From NCBI GenBank assembly GCA_025350885.1, contig JANXXA010000141.1:1-14061 (forward strand): a stretch of DNA of 14,061 nt, written 5' to 3'. The stretch is from Phenylobacterium sp. (GTDB taxonomy: Bacteria > Pseudomonadota > Alphaproteobacteria > Caulobacterales > Caulobacteraceae). Positions 7,031-13,517 of the stretch are shown here, piece by piece (the first letter of the stretch is position 1; every line of letters begins with the position of its first letter). The translations under genes and the position numbers were made by a program. A model generated the notes under the pieces. The model was given only the letters and a program-made list of their open reading frames with translations. It had not been told where the DNA came from and ran no database searches.

Positions 7031-7734
7031 CCGTCCTGCGCGAGGACTTCGCGGAGATCCTGCGCCTGGTGCGCCCCGGCGCGCGCGTGCTCGACGTGGG
7101 CTGCGAGGACGGCGAACTCTTGGAACTGCTCAGCCGCGAAAAACGCGTCGACGGCCAGGGGCTGGAGATCAGCCCGGCCGGCGTCTCGGCCTGTCTCGCC
7201 AAGGGCCTGGCGGTGGTGCAGGGCGACGGCGACCGCGACCTCGACCACTTCCCGACGCGGGCCTTCGACTACGCCATCCTCTCCAAGACCCTGCAGCAGA
7301 TGCGCGAACCGCGGCATGTGCTGTCCGAACTGCTGCGCATCGCCGACCAGGCCATCGTCTCGGTCCCGAACTTCGGACACTGGCGGATGCGCCTGTCGCT
7401 GATGTCGCGCGGCCGGATGCCGGAGACCCGCGCCCTGCCCGACCCCTGGTGGTCGACCCCGAACATCCACCTATGCACCCTGCGCGATTTCACCGACCTG
7501 TGCCGCGAGCTCGACCTGCGGGTGGACGCCTGCGCCGCGCTCTCCGGCGGCAAACCGGCCCGGTCGATCAAGCCCGACGGCCCGCTGGAAAACTGGCGCT
7601 CCGAGACCGCCCTCTTCCTGCTCAGCCGCCGCACCGAGCCGCGGCCCCAGGCCATGGCGCGAGACCTGCTGGGCGAGATCGATCTGCCGAAGCCGGCGGC
7701 GCTCGCGCCAAAGTCTCGGCGAAGGCGGCGATAG
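7027..7734 (+). CDS. metW: methionine biosynthesis protein MetW
   Basis: A 235-aa protein with a methyltransferase-like Rossmann fold that partners MetX in bacteria carrying the metXW pair and is thought to be needed for full acyltransferase activity. The nucleotide-binding loop is VLDVGCEDG (21-29). Signature blocks follow: QGDGDRDLDHFP, ILSKTLQQM, VSVPNFGHWRMRL, SRGRMPETRALP, WWSTPNIHLCTLRDF and LCRELDL. The C-terminus ends in a basic run (SRRRRR). GTG 7027 gives MTVLREDFAEI, matching the family N-terminus. In-frame codons upstream lie inside metX. Translation is probably linked to metX by the 7-nt gap. Confidence 0.94.
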   Translation: MTVLREDFAEILRLVRPGARVLDVGCEDGELLELLSREKRVDGQGLEISPAGVSACLAKGLAVVQGDGDRDLDHFPTRAFDYAILSKTLQQMREPRHVLSELLRIADQAIVSVPNFGHWRMRLSLMSRGRMPETRALPDPWWSTPNIHLCTLRDFTDLCRELDLRVDACAALSGGKPARSIKPDGPLENWRSETALFLLSRRTEPRPQAMARDLLGEIDLPKPAALAPKSRRRRR

Positions 7735-7735
7735 T

Positions 7736-8281
7736 TCATCCCCGCTCGACGCCACCCTTGATCGCCGCGAGCGCCGTGCGCATCAGTTCGGCGTAGGCCG
7801 TGTCGAGAAAGACCGCCTTCATCAGCCAGCGGCCCAGGCCGCCTAGACGGCCCGGGAAGACGTCGGGCCGCAACCGGAAGGCATAGGTCCAGACAACCTC
7901 GGTGCGGCCGCCGTCCAGCGCCACGAAGCGGAACTCACCCAGGGCGTAGGCGATCAGTCGGGCGGCGACCGTGGTGTAGTCCCAGACCTGGTAGCGGAAC
8001 AGCTCGGCGCTGCGTTCCAGCACCTGCTCGGTGGTCTGGCTCCCGTCGCTGAGCCGCACGATGCGCCGTGCGCCCGGGGCGCCCCAGGGTCCCTCGGTCA
8101 GTGGCGTCACCCCGACCACGCCCGGCAGGCGCCGCGTGGCCAGCACCTGAGTGGCGAGGTCGGCCTCGACCACATGGCGCGCCACCTCAGCAAGCGGGCG
8201 GGCGATGACCATCCGCTCGGTCCGCGCGATCATCGGCGCCGCGGGATCGATCGCCGGCGGCGGAGGGAGCTGGTTCGTCAT
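7736..8281 (-). CDS. SRPBCC-fold (START/polyketide cyclase-like) protein
   Basis: A 181-aa protein resembling the SRPBCC superfamily, small helix-grip proteins with a hydrophobic ligand cavity. Supporting features are an alternating strand pattern after a proline-rich N-terminus (residues 5-15), a helix near 28-41 of the type preceding the cavity, a strand segment GEFRFVALDGGRTEVVWTYAF, and a long C-terminal helix from about 147 to 176. No catalytic motif is visible, so ligand and function are unknown. It starts at ATG 8281 without a convincing Shine-Dalgarno. Its stop is one base from the metW stop on the other strand. The superfamily call rests on overall pattern, not a diagnostic motif. 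Confidence 0.65.
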   Translation of the reverse strand: MTNQLPPPPAIDPAAPMIARTERMVIARPLAEVARHVVEADLATQVLATRRLPGVVGVTPLTEGPWGAPGARRIVRLSDGSQTTEQVLERSAELFRYQVWDYTTVAARLIAYALGEFRFVALDGGRTEVVWTYAFRLRPDVFPGRLGGLGRWLMKAVFLDTAYAELMRTALAAIKGGVERG

Positions 8282-8383
8282 CCGCGTCTTCTAGGCCAAG
8301 CCCGACACTCGGACCACCGCGCCCTGATCGAAGTAGGCCGCTCACAGACGATCTTGTCGGTTCCTCAGCCCGCCCCGCGGAGC

Positions 8384-8412
8384 TTGCCGGCAGCCCGAGC
8401 GCCGGGCATAGT
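8384..8412 (+). promoter_or_regulatory. candidate promoter of the MFS gene
   Basis: TTGCCG (8384-8389) and CATAGT (8407-8412) are separated by exactly 17 nt, each matching four of six sigma-70-type positions. The predicted start near 8419 gives a leader of about 120 nt. The region 8282-8540 is the 259-bp divergent gap between the SRPBCC and MFS genes. Apart from this promoter and the hairpins below I see nothing else in it. Confidence 0.4.
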
Positions 8413-8422
8413 TCGCCCTGTT

Positions 8423-8450
8423 GAAGGGGGACTCCTTCCATGCGTGGAAG
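8423..8450 (+). promoter_or_regulatory. alternative hairpins in the MFS gene leader
   Basis: GAAGG (8423-8427) can pair with CCTTC (8434-8438), while CTTCCA (8435-8440) can instead pair with TGGAAG (8445-8450) around a TGCG loop. The middle segment is shared, so only one can form at a time. The second pair, CTTCCATGCGTGGAAG, also reads as a 16-bp interrupted palindrome and could be a repressor site on DNA. A second small hairpin, CTGAC/GTCAG, is at 8487-8502. Confidence 0.35.
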
Positions 8451-8540
8451 TCACCAATAGCGCAACGCGCATCCTGATTGAGCCGCCTGACCGAGCCGTC
8501 AGAGCTCGCGTCGCTACATGCTCCTTTCAATGGATACCCC

Positions 8541-9677
8541 ATGTCATTTTTCGGCAATGATGCGATCAACCGCGTCAATCTGCAGTCCGGCGTCCAGGCG
8601 CTCGCCCAGGGCGCCGGCGGCCTATTCCTGCTGGTCTTCCTGATCCGCCAGGGCGTGCCCGTCCCGCTCGCCTTCCTGACTCAGGCCGCGATCGTCGCCG
8701 TGCGCTTCGCGGTGCGGCCGGTGATGCTGCCACTGGCGATCCGCTTCGGCTTGAAGCCGCTGCTGGTCGCCGGGACCCTGGCCATGGCGGCGCAGTTTCC
8801 GCTGCTGGCCGAGGTTCGCGGCGTGGACCCTGCCCTCCTCGCGTTCGGCCTCGTCTGCGCCCTGGCCGACGTCCTGTTCTACGTGCCCCGCAACGCCTAC
8901 TTCGCCGCCGCCGGCGACGCCGAGCATCGCGGCAAGCAGGTCGCCATCGGCCAGGCCCTGGAGGCCGCCGCCAGCGTCGTGGCCCCGCTCCTGGGCGCCT
9001 GGGGCCTCATGACCGCCGGCCCACGCTGGACGTTCGCGGCTGTGGCGCTGATCCAGGCGGCCTCGGTCCTTCCGCTCCTGGGCCTGCCGAACATCGCGGT
9101 CGCCCGCAACGCCCCTGGGGCCTGGCAGGCCGCGCGACCGGCTGCGGCGATCATCGCCGTCGACGGCTGGTTCGACGCGGGGTTTCTGTACGTCTGGCAG
9201 GTGGCGCTGTTCCTGACGCTGGGCCAGAGCTACGCGGCCTATGGCGGGGTCATGGCGCTGGCCGGCCTGGTGGGTGCGATCTGTGGGCTGACGATCGGCC
9301 ACCATGTCGACCTTGGGCACGGCCGGCGCGCGGTGCTGATCGCTTATGGCATCGCCGCCGCGGTGATGGCGCTGCGGGCGGCGAGCCTCGGCTCGCCCTG
9401 GCTGGCGGGCCTCGCTAACGCCGCCGGCGGAGTGGTCTTCCCGTTGATTGTGCCGCCACTTGGGACGGTGACCCACAACTTGGCCAAGGCCTCGCCCTGC
9501 CCCTTGCGGAACAAGATCGCCTCCGAAGGCGGTTGGGATGTGGGCTGTTTCGCGGTGTGCGTGGCCGCCGCGGCGCTGGCCTGGGGCGGCGCACCGAGCT
9601 GGTCATGGGCGCTGCTCGGCTTGCCCGCTGCGGCGGTCGGCGGCCGGCTGCTCTGGCCGTACTTCCCGCGCACCTAA
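8541..9677 (+). CDS. MFS-type transporter, substrate unknown
   Basis: A 378-aa strongly hydrophobic protein with about ten to twelve membrane segments and short charged loops, resembling a major facilitator superfamily permease. Characteristic parts are a first helix after INRVNLQSGVQ, a basic loop between helices 2 and 3 (RFAVRP...RFGLKP), and the segment LADVLFYVPRNAYFAAAGD near the middle of the N-terminal half followed by the glycine/alanine-rich helix APLLGAWGLM. GHHVDLGHGRR looks like the repeated cytoplasmic loop of the C-terminal half. No substrate-specific motif is recognised. ATG 8541 gives MSFFGNDAIN. TTG 8478 in frame would add 21 polar residues. Its TAA overlaps the P-II gene's stop on the other strand. 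Confidence 0.75.
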   Translation: MSFFGNDAINRVNLQSGVQALAQGAGGLFLLVFLIRQGVPVPLAFLTQAAIVAVRFAVRPVMLPLAIRFGLKPLLVAGTLAMAAQFPLLAEVRGVDPALLAFGLVCALADVLFYVPRNAYFAAAGDAEHRGKQVAIGQALEAAASVVAPLLGAWGLMTAGPRWTFAAVALIQAASVLPLLGLPNIAVARNAPGAWQAARPAAAIIAVDGWFDAGFLYVWQVALFLTLGQSYAAYGGVMALAGLVGAICGLTIGHHVDLGHGRRAVLIAYGIAAAVMALRAASLGSPWLAGLANAAGGVVFPLIVPPLGTVTHNLAKASPCPLRNKIASEGGWDVGCFAVCVAAAALAWGGAPSWSWALLGLPAAAVGGRLLWPYFPRT

Positions 9678-10018
9678 CCCGCGATCGCCGCGGCGTCCTT
9701 GTCGCCGGTGCGGATGCGCAGGGCCTGTTCCAGGTCCAGGACAAAGACCTTGCCGTCGCCGATCTTGCCGGTGTTGGCGGTGCGCGCCACGGCCTCGACC
9801 ACCGCCTCGCAGATGTCGTCGGGGACGGCGATTTCCAGCTTCACCTTGGGCAGCAGCTTCACTTCGTATTCGGCGCCGCGATAGACCTCGGTCTTGCCAC
9901 GCTGGCGCCCATAGCCACGCACCTCCGTGACCGTCAGTCCCGACGCCCCGGCTTCGGTGACGGCGTCCAGCACCGCGTCAAGCCGGCTGGGCTTGATGAC
10001 AGCAACGATCATCTTCAT
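9674..10018 (-). CDS. P-II family nitrogen regulatory protein (GlnB/GlnK type)
   Basis: A 114-aa P-II signal protein. Trimeric P-II proteins bind ATP/ADP and 2-oxoglutarate and report carbon/nitrogen status to targets such as glutamine synthetase adenylyltransferase, NtrB or AmtB. The sequence has the MKMIVAVIKP start, a T-loop containing RGAEYEVKLLPKVKLEIAV with the uridylylation residue Tyr51, the B-loop KIGDGKVFV, and the C-terminal RIRTGDKDAAAI. All diagnostic residues are present. I do not assign glnB or glnK because neither glnA nor amtB is adjacent. The start ATG overlaps the stop of an upstream methyltransferase-like gene (ATGA, 10015-10018), so the two are probably translationally coupled. 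Confidence 0.96.
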   Translation of the reverse strand: MKMIVAVIKPSRLDAVLDAVTEAGASGLTVTEVRGYGRQRGKTEVYRGAEYEVKLLPKVKLEIAVPDDICEAVVEAVARTANTGKIGDGKVFVLDLEQALRIRTGDKDAAAIAG

Positions 10019-10854
10019 GGCGCACCGTCTCCATTCGATCCGCGACGGGCGGATCCGACGACAAGGCTAAGGCTTTCCCCGCCGCGCTCCAAGGGGGCGC
10101 GCGGAAGATGGCTGGCCGGCGCCCGCGAAACCGGCGCCCCGCTGGGGGCCGGCGCCAGCAAGGGCCGCACCCGCCGGACCCGGGCGCCGGAGCCGCGCGG
10201 CTTGACCGCGAAGGTCTGTTTCACCGCTTCCATCAGCAACAGTCCGGCGAAACCTGGCCACAGGCGCGAACCGGTCTGTTCGAAGCCCTCCGCCCAGCCG
10301 GCCAGCCAGGTCACCGGCGGCACATAGAGCGCGCGCGTCCAGCCGGACGGCTCGAGTTCGGCCTCGCGCAGCAGTTCGGCCAGCTGTCCGCGGGTGTAGG
10401 GCCGGCCATGGCCAAAAGGCGTCTTCTCGCTGTTGGCCCACAGTCCGTTGCGCGCCGCCACGGCCACCACGACCCGCCCGGCGGGCGCCAGCACCCGCCA
10501 GATTTCCCGCAGCAGGCCGATCGGGTCGGGGCTTTCCTCCAGGCCGTGGACCACCAGGATGCGATCGAACAGCGCGTTGGCGAACGGCAGGCTGTCCTCG
10601 CCCACCAGGGTCGTCAGGTTGGGCTCGCCGGCCGGCCACAGCTCCACCCCCTGCTGGGCGGGCATGGCGGCGACCACGCGTCGCGCGGCATGGCGGGTGT
10701 CGGCCACGAACGGCGTCGCGTAGCCCAGCGCCAGGACATCGAGGCCGCGCGCGTCGCCCCAGGCTTCCAGCACCTTGCGACCGACCATGGCGCGCGCGGC
10801 GCGACCCAGATCGGACGCGTAGAACTGTCGCAGGTCCAGGACGTCGCGGCGCAT
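10015..10854 (-). CDS. class I methyltransferase-like protein with degenerate SAM loop
   Basis: A 279-aa protein with a class I Rossmann methyltransferase layout. The N-terminal helical segment contains LRQFYASDLGR. The motif I position reads LDVLALGYATPF (38-49), lacking the usual GxGxG. The post-II region LPFANALFDRILVVHGLEESPDP (89-111) and LREIWRVLAPAGRVVVAVAARNGLW (115-139) match the methyltransferase-11 pattern. Residues 216-279 are a low-complexity, proline/arginine-rich tail. ATG 10854 is chosen because the ORF upstream of it overlaps the gloB start region and lacks family character. No Shine-Dalgarno precedes it. It is divergent from gloB and overlaps the P-II gene. Substrate is unknown, and it may bind SAM weakly or not act as a methyltransferase. 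Confidence 0.8.
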   Translation of the reverse strand: MRRDVLDLRQFYASDLGRAARAMVGRKVLEAWGDARGLDVLALGYATPFVADTRHAARRVVAAMPAQQGVELWPAGEPNLTTLVGEDSLPFANALFDRILVVHGLEESPDPIGLLREIWRVLAPAGRVVVAVAARNGLWANSEKTPFGHGRPYTRGQLAELLREAELEPSGWTRALYVPPVTWLAGWAEGFEQTGSRLWPGFAGLLLMEAVKQTFAVKPRGSGARVRRVRPLLAPAPSGAPVSRAPASHLPRAPLERGGESLSLVVGSARRGSNGDGAP

Positions 10855-10863
10855 GATGCGATG

Positions 10864-10891
10864 GCTATGCTCGACTTGGGCTTGTCGCCAA
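10864..10891 (-). promoter_or_regulatory. candidate promoter of the methyltransferase/P-II pair
   Basis: On the minus strand TTGGCG (complement of 10886-10891) is followed after 16 nt by CATAGC (complement of 10864-10869). The predicted transcript start falls within a few bases of ATG 10854. This would give an almost leaderless mRNA and fits the absence of a Shine-Dalgarno. Box matches are only moderate. Confidence 0.3.
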
Positions 10892-10899
10892 CCTAAATC
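10892..10899 (+). promoter_or_regulatory. candidate -10 element of gloB
   Basis: CCTAAATC matches seven of eight positions of GCTANAWC, the -10 consensus I recall for Caulobacter housekeeping promoters. The best -35 candidate, TTGGGCT, ends 9 nt upstream. The predicted start leaves roughly 17 nt of leader, enough to include the GGAGG at 10909-10913. Confidence 0.35.
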
Positions 10900-10921
10900 G
10901 TTGACGCCGGAGGCCAAGCCT

Positions 10922-11683
10922 ATGCCACTCACTGTCCACCAGTTCCCGTGTCTCTCGGATAACTACGGCTTTCTCGCCCGCGACGCGGCCACGGGAAAGA
11001 CCGCCTGCATCGACACGCCGGACGCGGCCGCGATCCTGGCGGCGCTGTCGCAGAAGGGCTGGACGCTGGATCTGATCCTCAACACCCACTGGCATCCCGA
11101 CCACGCCGGCGGCAACGCCGAGGTCGCCGCGGCCACCGGCGCGATGATCGTCGGCCCGGCCGAGGTCACCCGCATCTCGGCCCTGGATCGCGAGGTGCGC
11201 GGCGGCGACGAGGTGATGCTGGGCGAGACGCGGTTTCAGGTGATCGAGACCGGCGGCCACACCCTGGGCCATATCGCCTATTTCGACGCCGCGGAACACA
11301 TCGCCTTCGTCGGCGACACACTCTTCGCGCTGGGGTGTGGGCGATTGTTCGAAGGCACCGCCGAACAGATGTGGACCAGCCTGCAGCGGCTGGCCGCCCT
11401 GCCGGACGACACGGCCGTCTACTGCGCCCACGAATACACCGCCTCCAACGCGCGGTTCGCGCTGTCCGTGGACGATGACCCGACGTTGAAGGCCCGGACG
11501 GATCAGATTTTCGCTCAACGCCAACGCGGCGAGCCCACGGTGCCCACGACCATCGGCCTGGAAAAGGCCACCAACCCCTTCCTGCGCGCGCCCAAGCTGG
11601 CCCAGCGGGTTGGGGCAGCAGGCCAGCCTGACCATGCCGCCTTCGGCGCGGTGAGGTCCGCCAAGGACAATTTCAAGGGTTAG
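10922..11683 (+). CDS. gloB: hydroxyacylglutathione hydrolase (glyoxalase II)
   Basis: A 253-aa metallo-beta-lactamase-fold enzyme that hydrolyses S-lactoylglutathione to lactate and glutathione, the second step of methylglyoxal detoxification. The metal-binding motif THWHPDH gives His56, His58, Asp60 and His61. Further ligands are His113 in GGHTLGH, Asp132 in FVGDTLF, and His170 in YCAHEYT. The C-terminal domain carries NPFLRA, typical of glyoxalase II. ATG 10922 is supported by GGAGG (10909-10913) 8 nt upstream and gives the family start MPLTVHQFPCLSDNYGFL. Length is normal. It is divergently transcribed from the methyltransferase gene across 67 bp. Confidence 0.97.
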   Translation: MPLTVHQFPCLSDNYGFLARDAATGKTACIDTPDAAAILAALSQKGWTLDLILNTHWHPDHAGGNAEVAAATGAMIVGPAEVTRISALDREVRGGDEVMLGETRFQVIETGGHTLGHIAYFDAAEHIAFVGDTLFALGCGRLFEGTAEQMWTSLQRLAALPDDTAVYCAHEYTASNARFALSVDDDPTLKARTDQIFAQRQRGEPTVPTTIGLEKATNPFLRAPKLAQRVGAAGQPDHAAFGAVRSAKDNFKG

Positions 11684-11696
11684 AGCGTTCGGCAGC

Positions 11697-11726
11697 GGAG
11701 TTGATGAAAACCGCCTCCCCCTTTTT
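11697..11726 (+). terminator. possible weak terminator of gloB
   Basis: A short GCGG/CCGC stem with a long A-rich loop ends near 11717 and is followed by CTCCCCC and five T residues (11722-11726). The stem is only about 4 bp, so efficiency is doubtful. The larger hairpins immediately downstream may contribute. Confidence 0.25.
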
Positions 11727-11862
11727 GCTCGTCCTTCCCGGCCCCCGTGCCGGGAACCCATAAACGCGGGCGACGCATATCAAGGCTCGGCGGCGCCTCA
11801 TGTCTCCCCTTGGCGCCATCGGCGCATATGGATGGCCGGCACGGCGGCCGGCCATGACGAGC
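11727..11862. repeat. 136-bp intergenic repeat-like element with inverted ends
   Basis: The element starts with GCTCGTC (11727-11733) and ends with its exact complement GACGAGC (11856-11862). Just inside each end is a perfect hairpin: TTCCCGGC/GCCGGGAA (11735-11742 and 11749-11756, 6-nt loop) and ATGGCCGGC/GCCGGCCAT (11832-11840 and 11847-11855, 6-nt loop). The interior has no ORF of note. The design resembles REP/BIME or small MITE-like elements that collect between genes. It occupies most of the 213-bp gap between gloB and the DUF4908-like gene. Confidence 0.6.
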
Positions 11863-11888
11863 TTTGGGTTGAGTCGACTGAGGCGCCG
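11791..11888. repeat. 10-bp inverted repeat flanking the right end of the element
   Basis: CGGCGCCTCA (11791-11800) is the exact complement of TGAGGCGCCG (11879-11888). The right arm lies only 8 bp past the stop of the minus-strand DUF4908-like gene and outside the element's GACGAGC end. It may be part of that gene's 3' structure. No T-tract follows it. Confidence 0.45.
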
Positions 11889-11896
11889 AGGGGGCT

Positions 11897-12670
11897 CTAG
11901 CGAGTCTCGGCAACCTGGACGATGCGGTCCGACGAGGGGCGGCCGGCCAGGCCGTCCGGCGGCGCCACCACCACTTCGAGCACCCCGTCGGTAACCTGGG
12001 CCGAGCCCTTGCGACCGGCGGTGAGGCGCACCTTGACGATCCGCTCCAGCAGCCTGCGCGCGTCGGCGCGCTTGGTCATCCGGACCACCGCCTCGCTGGT
12101 GACCATCGCGGCGTCGGCGATCAGGGCTGACGATGACGGCGTCGCCTCGGCCTCGAAGGGGATCAGCCGGCGTGCGGCGCGGCTCGCCCGCGCGCTGGCC
12201 TGCGCCAGTCGCTCCAGCAACGCCTGCGGGCCCATGATCGGCAGGCGCAAGGGCGCGCCGACGCCCGCCAGCGCCGCCGCTGAACCGCCAGGCCGCTGAT
12301 CGGTGAACAGCGTGACCCCGCCCAGGCGGGTGGCGCGCAGCACCGGTTCGCCGAGGTCGTTCTTGTAAATCGTGTCCCCGCGCGGCGCCGGCTGCGGTCG
12401 CAGGGCCCAGACCTCATAGCTGTTGTCGAACTTGAGCAGCGGCCGTGGCTGGCTGCGGTCGAACGTGAAGACGTCGCCGTCCTCCGACACATAGCGCGCC
12501 ACCAGCGGGGTCGCGCTCTGTCGGCCATCCGATGGGCGCTGGCCGAACAGCCCCTCGCGCAGGCCCGGAAACGCCGTCGCCGGCGCGGATAGGCCGAGAA
12601 CAACACAGATGACGACGCCCTTGACCGCCGTAAACCGCGCGCTGGATGAAGCCGTTGGCTCGACCGTCAT
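11897..12670 (-). CDS. DUF4908-like exported protein of unknown function
   Basis: A 257-aa protein that I match tentatively to DUF4908, a family of about 250 residues described mainly from Caulobacter and relatives. The N-terminus is a signal peptide: a polar stretch to about residue 15, a hydrophobic segment VVICVVLGLSA, then ATA followed by FP, with likely cleavage near residue 34. The mature part contains RYVSEDGDVFTFDRS and LKFDNSYEVWALRPQPAPRGDTIYKND, a strand-rich N-terminal half, then a helical, arginine- and alanine-rich half. No catalytic motif is seen. ATG 12670 is chosen because it precedes the signal peptide directly, but no clear Shine-Dalgarno is present. It lies 73 bp downstream of phaB on the same strand. 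Confidence 0.6.
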   Translation of the reverse strand: MTVEPTASSSARFTAVKGVVICVVLGLSAPATAFPGLREGLFGQRPSDGRQSATPLVARYVSEDGDVFTFDRSQPRPLLKFDNSYEVWALRPQPAPRGDTIYKNDLGEPVLRATRLGGVTLFTDQRPGGSAAALAGVGAPLRLPIMGPQALLERLAQASARASRAARRLIPFEAEATPSSSALIADAAMVTSEAVVRMTKRADARRLLERIVKVRLTAGRKGSAQVTDGVLEVVVAPPDGLAGRPSSDRIVQVAETR

Positions 12671-12697
12671 GACGCCGCAGCACATGCGGGGTGACTG

Positions 12698-12731
12698 GGG
12701 CGCTTTTTGGACCGCCGGGCTGGCGGCGCCC
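12698..12731 (-). promoter_or_regulatory. hairpin between phaB and the DUF4908-like gene
   Basis: GGGCGC (12698-12703) and GCGCCC (12726-12731) form an outer stem. CGCC (12713-12716) and GGCG (12722-12725) form an inner stem with a bulge between them. Read in the direction of phaB, the run of five identical bases is A and lies inside the structure, so it is not a canonical intrinsic terminator. It could stabilise the phaB 3' end. Confidence 0.3.
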
Positions 12732-12743
12732 GATGTCGCACCT

Positions 12744-13469
12744 TCAGCCGACCAGGTACTGCCCGCCATTGAGCGACAGTGTCGTTCCGGTCACATATCC
12801 GGCCCGCTCGCCGGCCAGGAACGCGACCATGTCGGCGATCTCCTCACCGCGACCCAACCGGCCCACCGGAATCTGGGCGATGATCCCTTCCAGCACCTTT
12901 TCCGGCACCGCCTGCACCATCTCGGTGTCGATATAGCCAGGCGCGATGCAGTTCACCGTGATGCCCTTCTTGGCGTTCTCCAGCGCCAGCGCCTTGGTGA
13001 AGCCGATCATCCCGGCCTTGGCGGCGGAATAGTTGGTCTGGCCGATCTGGCCCTTCTGGCCGTTGATCGAGGAGATGTTGACGATCCGGCCCCATTCGCG
13101 CTCGCGCATGCCCTCGATCACCTGGCGGGTCATATTGAACAGCGAGTCCATGTTGACCCGGATCACCTCGCTCCACTGCTCGGAATTCATCCGGTGGAAC
13201 ACGCCGTCGCGGGTGATGCCGGCGTTGTTGATCAGGATGTCGATGGGCCCCAGCTCCGCCGTGACCGCGGCCACCGCGTTCTGGCAGTCGGCGAAGCTGC
13301 CGACGTTGCCCTTGATGACCATGGCCCCGGTTTCGCGCCTCAGCGCCTCGGCCGCGGCGTCGTTGCCGGAATAGCCCGCCGCGACCTTGATGCCGTCCTG
13401 CGACAGCCGTTCGACAATCGCCCGGCCGATGCCGCGTGTGCCGCCGGTGACCAACGCTACCCTGGCCAT
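12744..13469 (-). CDS. phaB: acetoacetyl-CoA reductase (NADPH), PHB synthesis
   Basis: A 241-aa short-chain dehydrogenase reducing acetoacetyl-CoA to (R)-3-hydroxybutyryl-CoA for polyhydroxybutyrate. The cofactor-binding GGTRGIG is at 9-15 and NNAG at 81-84. The catalytic residues are Asn106, Ser134 (NISSING), Tyr147 and Lys151 (YSAAK). GQKGQIGQTNYSAAKAGMIG is characteristic of PhaB rather than FabG, and the C-terminus GTTLSLNGGQYLVG also fits. GGGAG precedes ATG 13469 by about 9 nt. It follows the thiolase gene by 48 bp, which supports the assignment over a generic FabG-like reductase. Confidence 0.95.
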   Translation of the reverse strand: MARVALVTGGTRGIGRAIVERLSQDGIKVAAGYSGNDAAAEALRRETGAMVIKGNVGSFADCQNAVAAVTAELGPIDILINNAGITRDGVFHRMNSEQWSEVIRVNMDSLFNMTRQVIEGMREREWGRIVNISSINGQKGQIGQTNYSAAKAGMIGFTKALALENAKKGITVNCIAPGYIDTEMVQAVPEKVLEGIIAQIPVGRLGRGEEIADMVAFLAGERAGYVTGTTLSLNGGQYLVG

Positions 13470-13495
13470 ACGTTTCGTCTCCCTGCAAAGCCGCC

Positions 13496-13510
13496 GCCGG
13501 TTGGTCCGGC
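13496..13510 (-). promoter_or_regulatory. small hairpin between phaA and phaB
   Basis: GCCGG (13496-13500) and CCGGC (13506-13510) form a 5-bp stem with a 5-nt loop just after the phaA stop. No T-tract follows in the direction of transcription, so it is unlikely to stop transcription into phaB. Confidence 0.25.
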
Positions 13511-13517
13511 AGTCGGA

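Noticed and set aside
5826..7202. 458-codon open frame antisense to metX
   Set aside because: No recognisable domain, and it covers the divergent promoter region and spans the metX/metW junction. The metX frame is clearly the real gene.
10853..10921. Extended gloB start inside the divergent region
   Set aside because: The extra 23 residues do not resemble glyoxalase II, whereas ATG 10922 has an ideal GGAGG and the family N-terminus.
12698..12731. Intrinsic terminator of phaB
   Set aside because: In the direction of transcription the homopolymer run is A and sits within the stem-loop, not a U-tract after it.
12671..12769. Longer N-terminus for the DUF4908-like protein
   Set aside because: It would put 33 polar residues ahead of the signal peptide and overlap the phaB end. 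ATG 12670 gives the expected length of about 250 residues.
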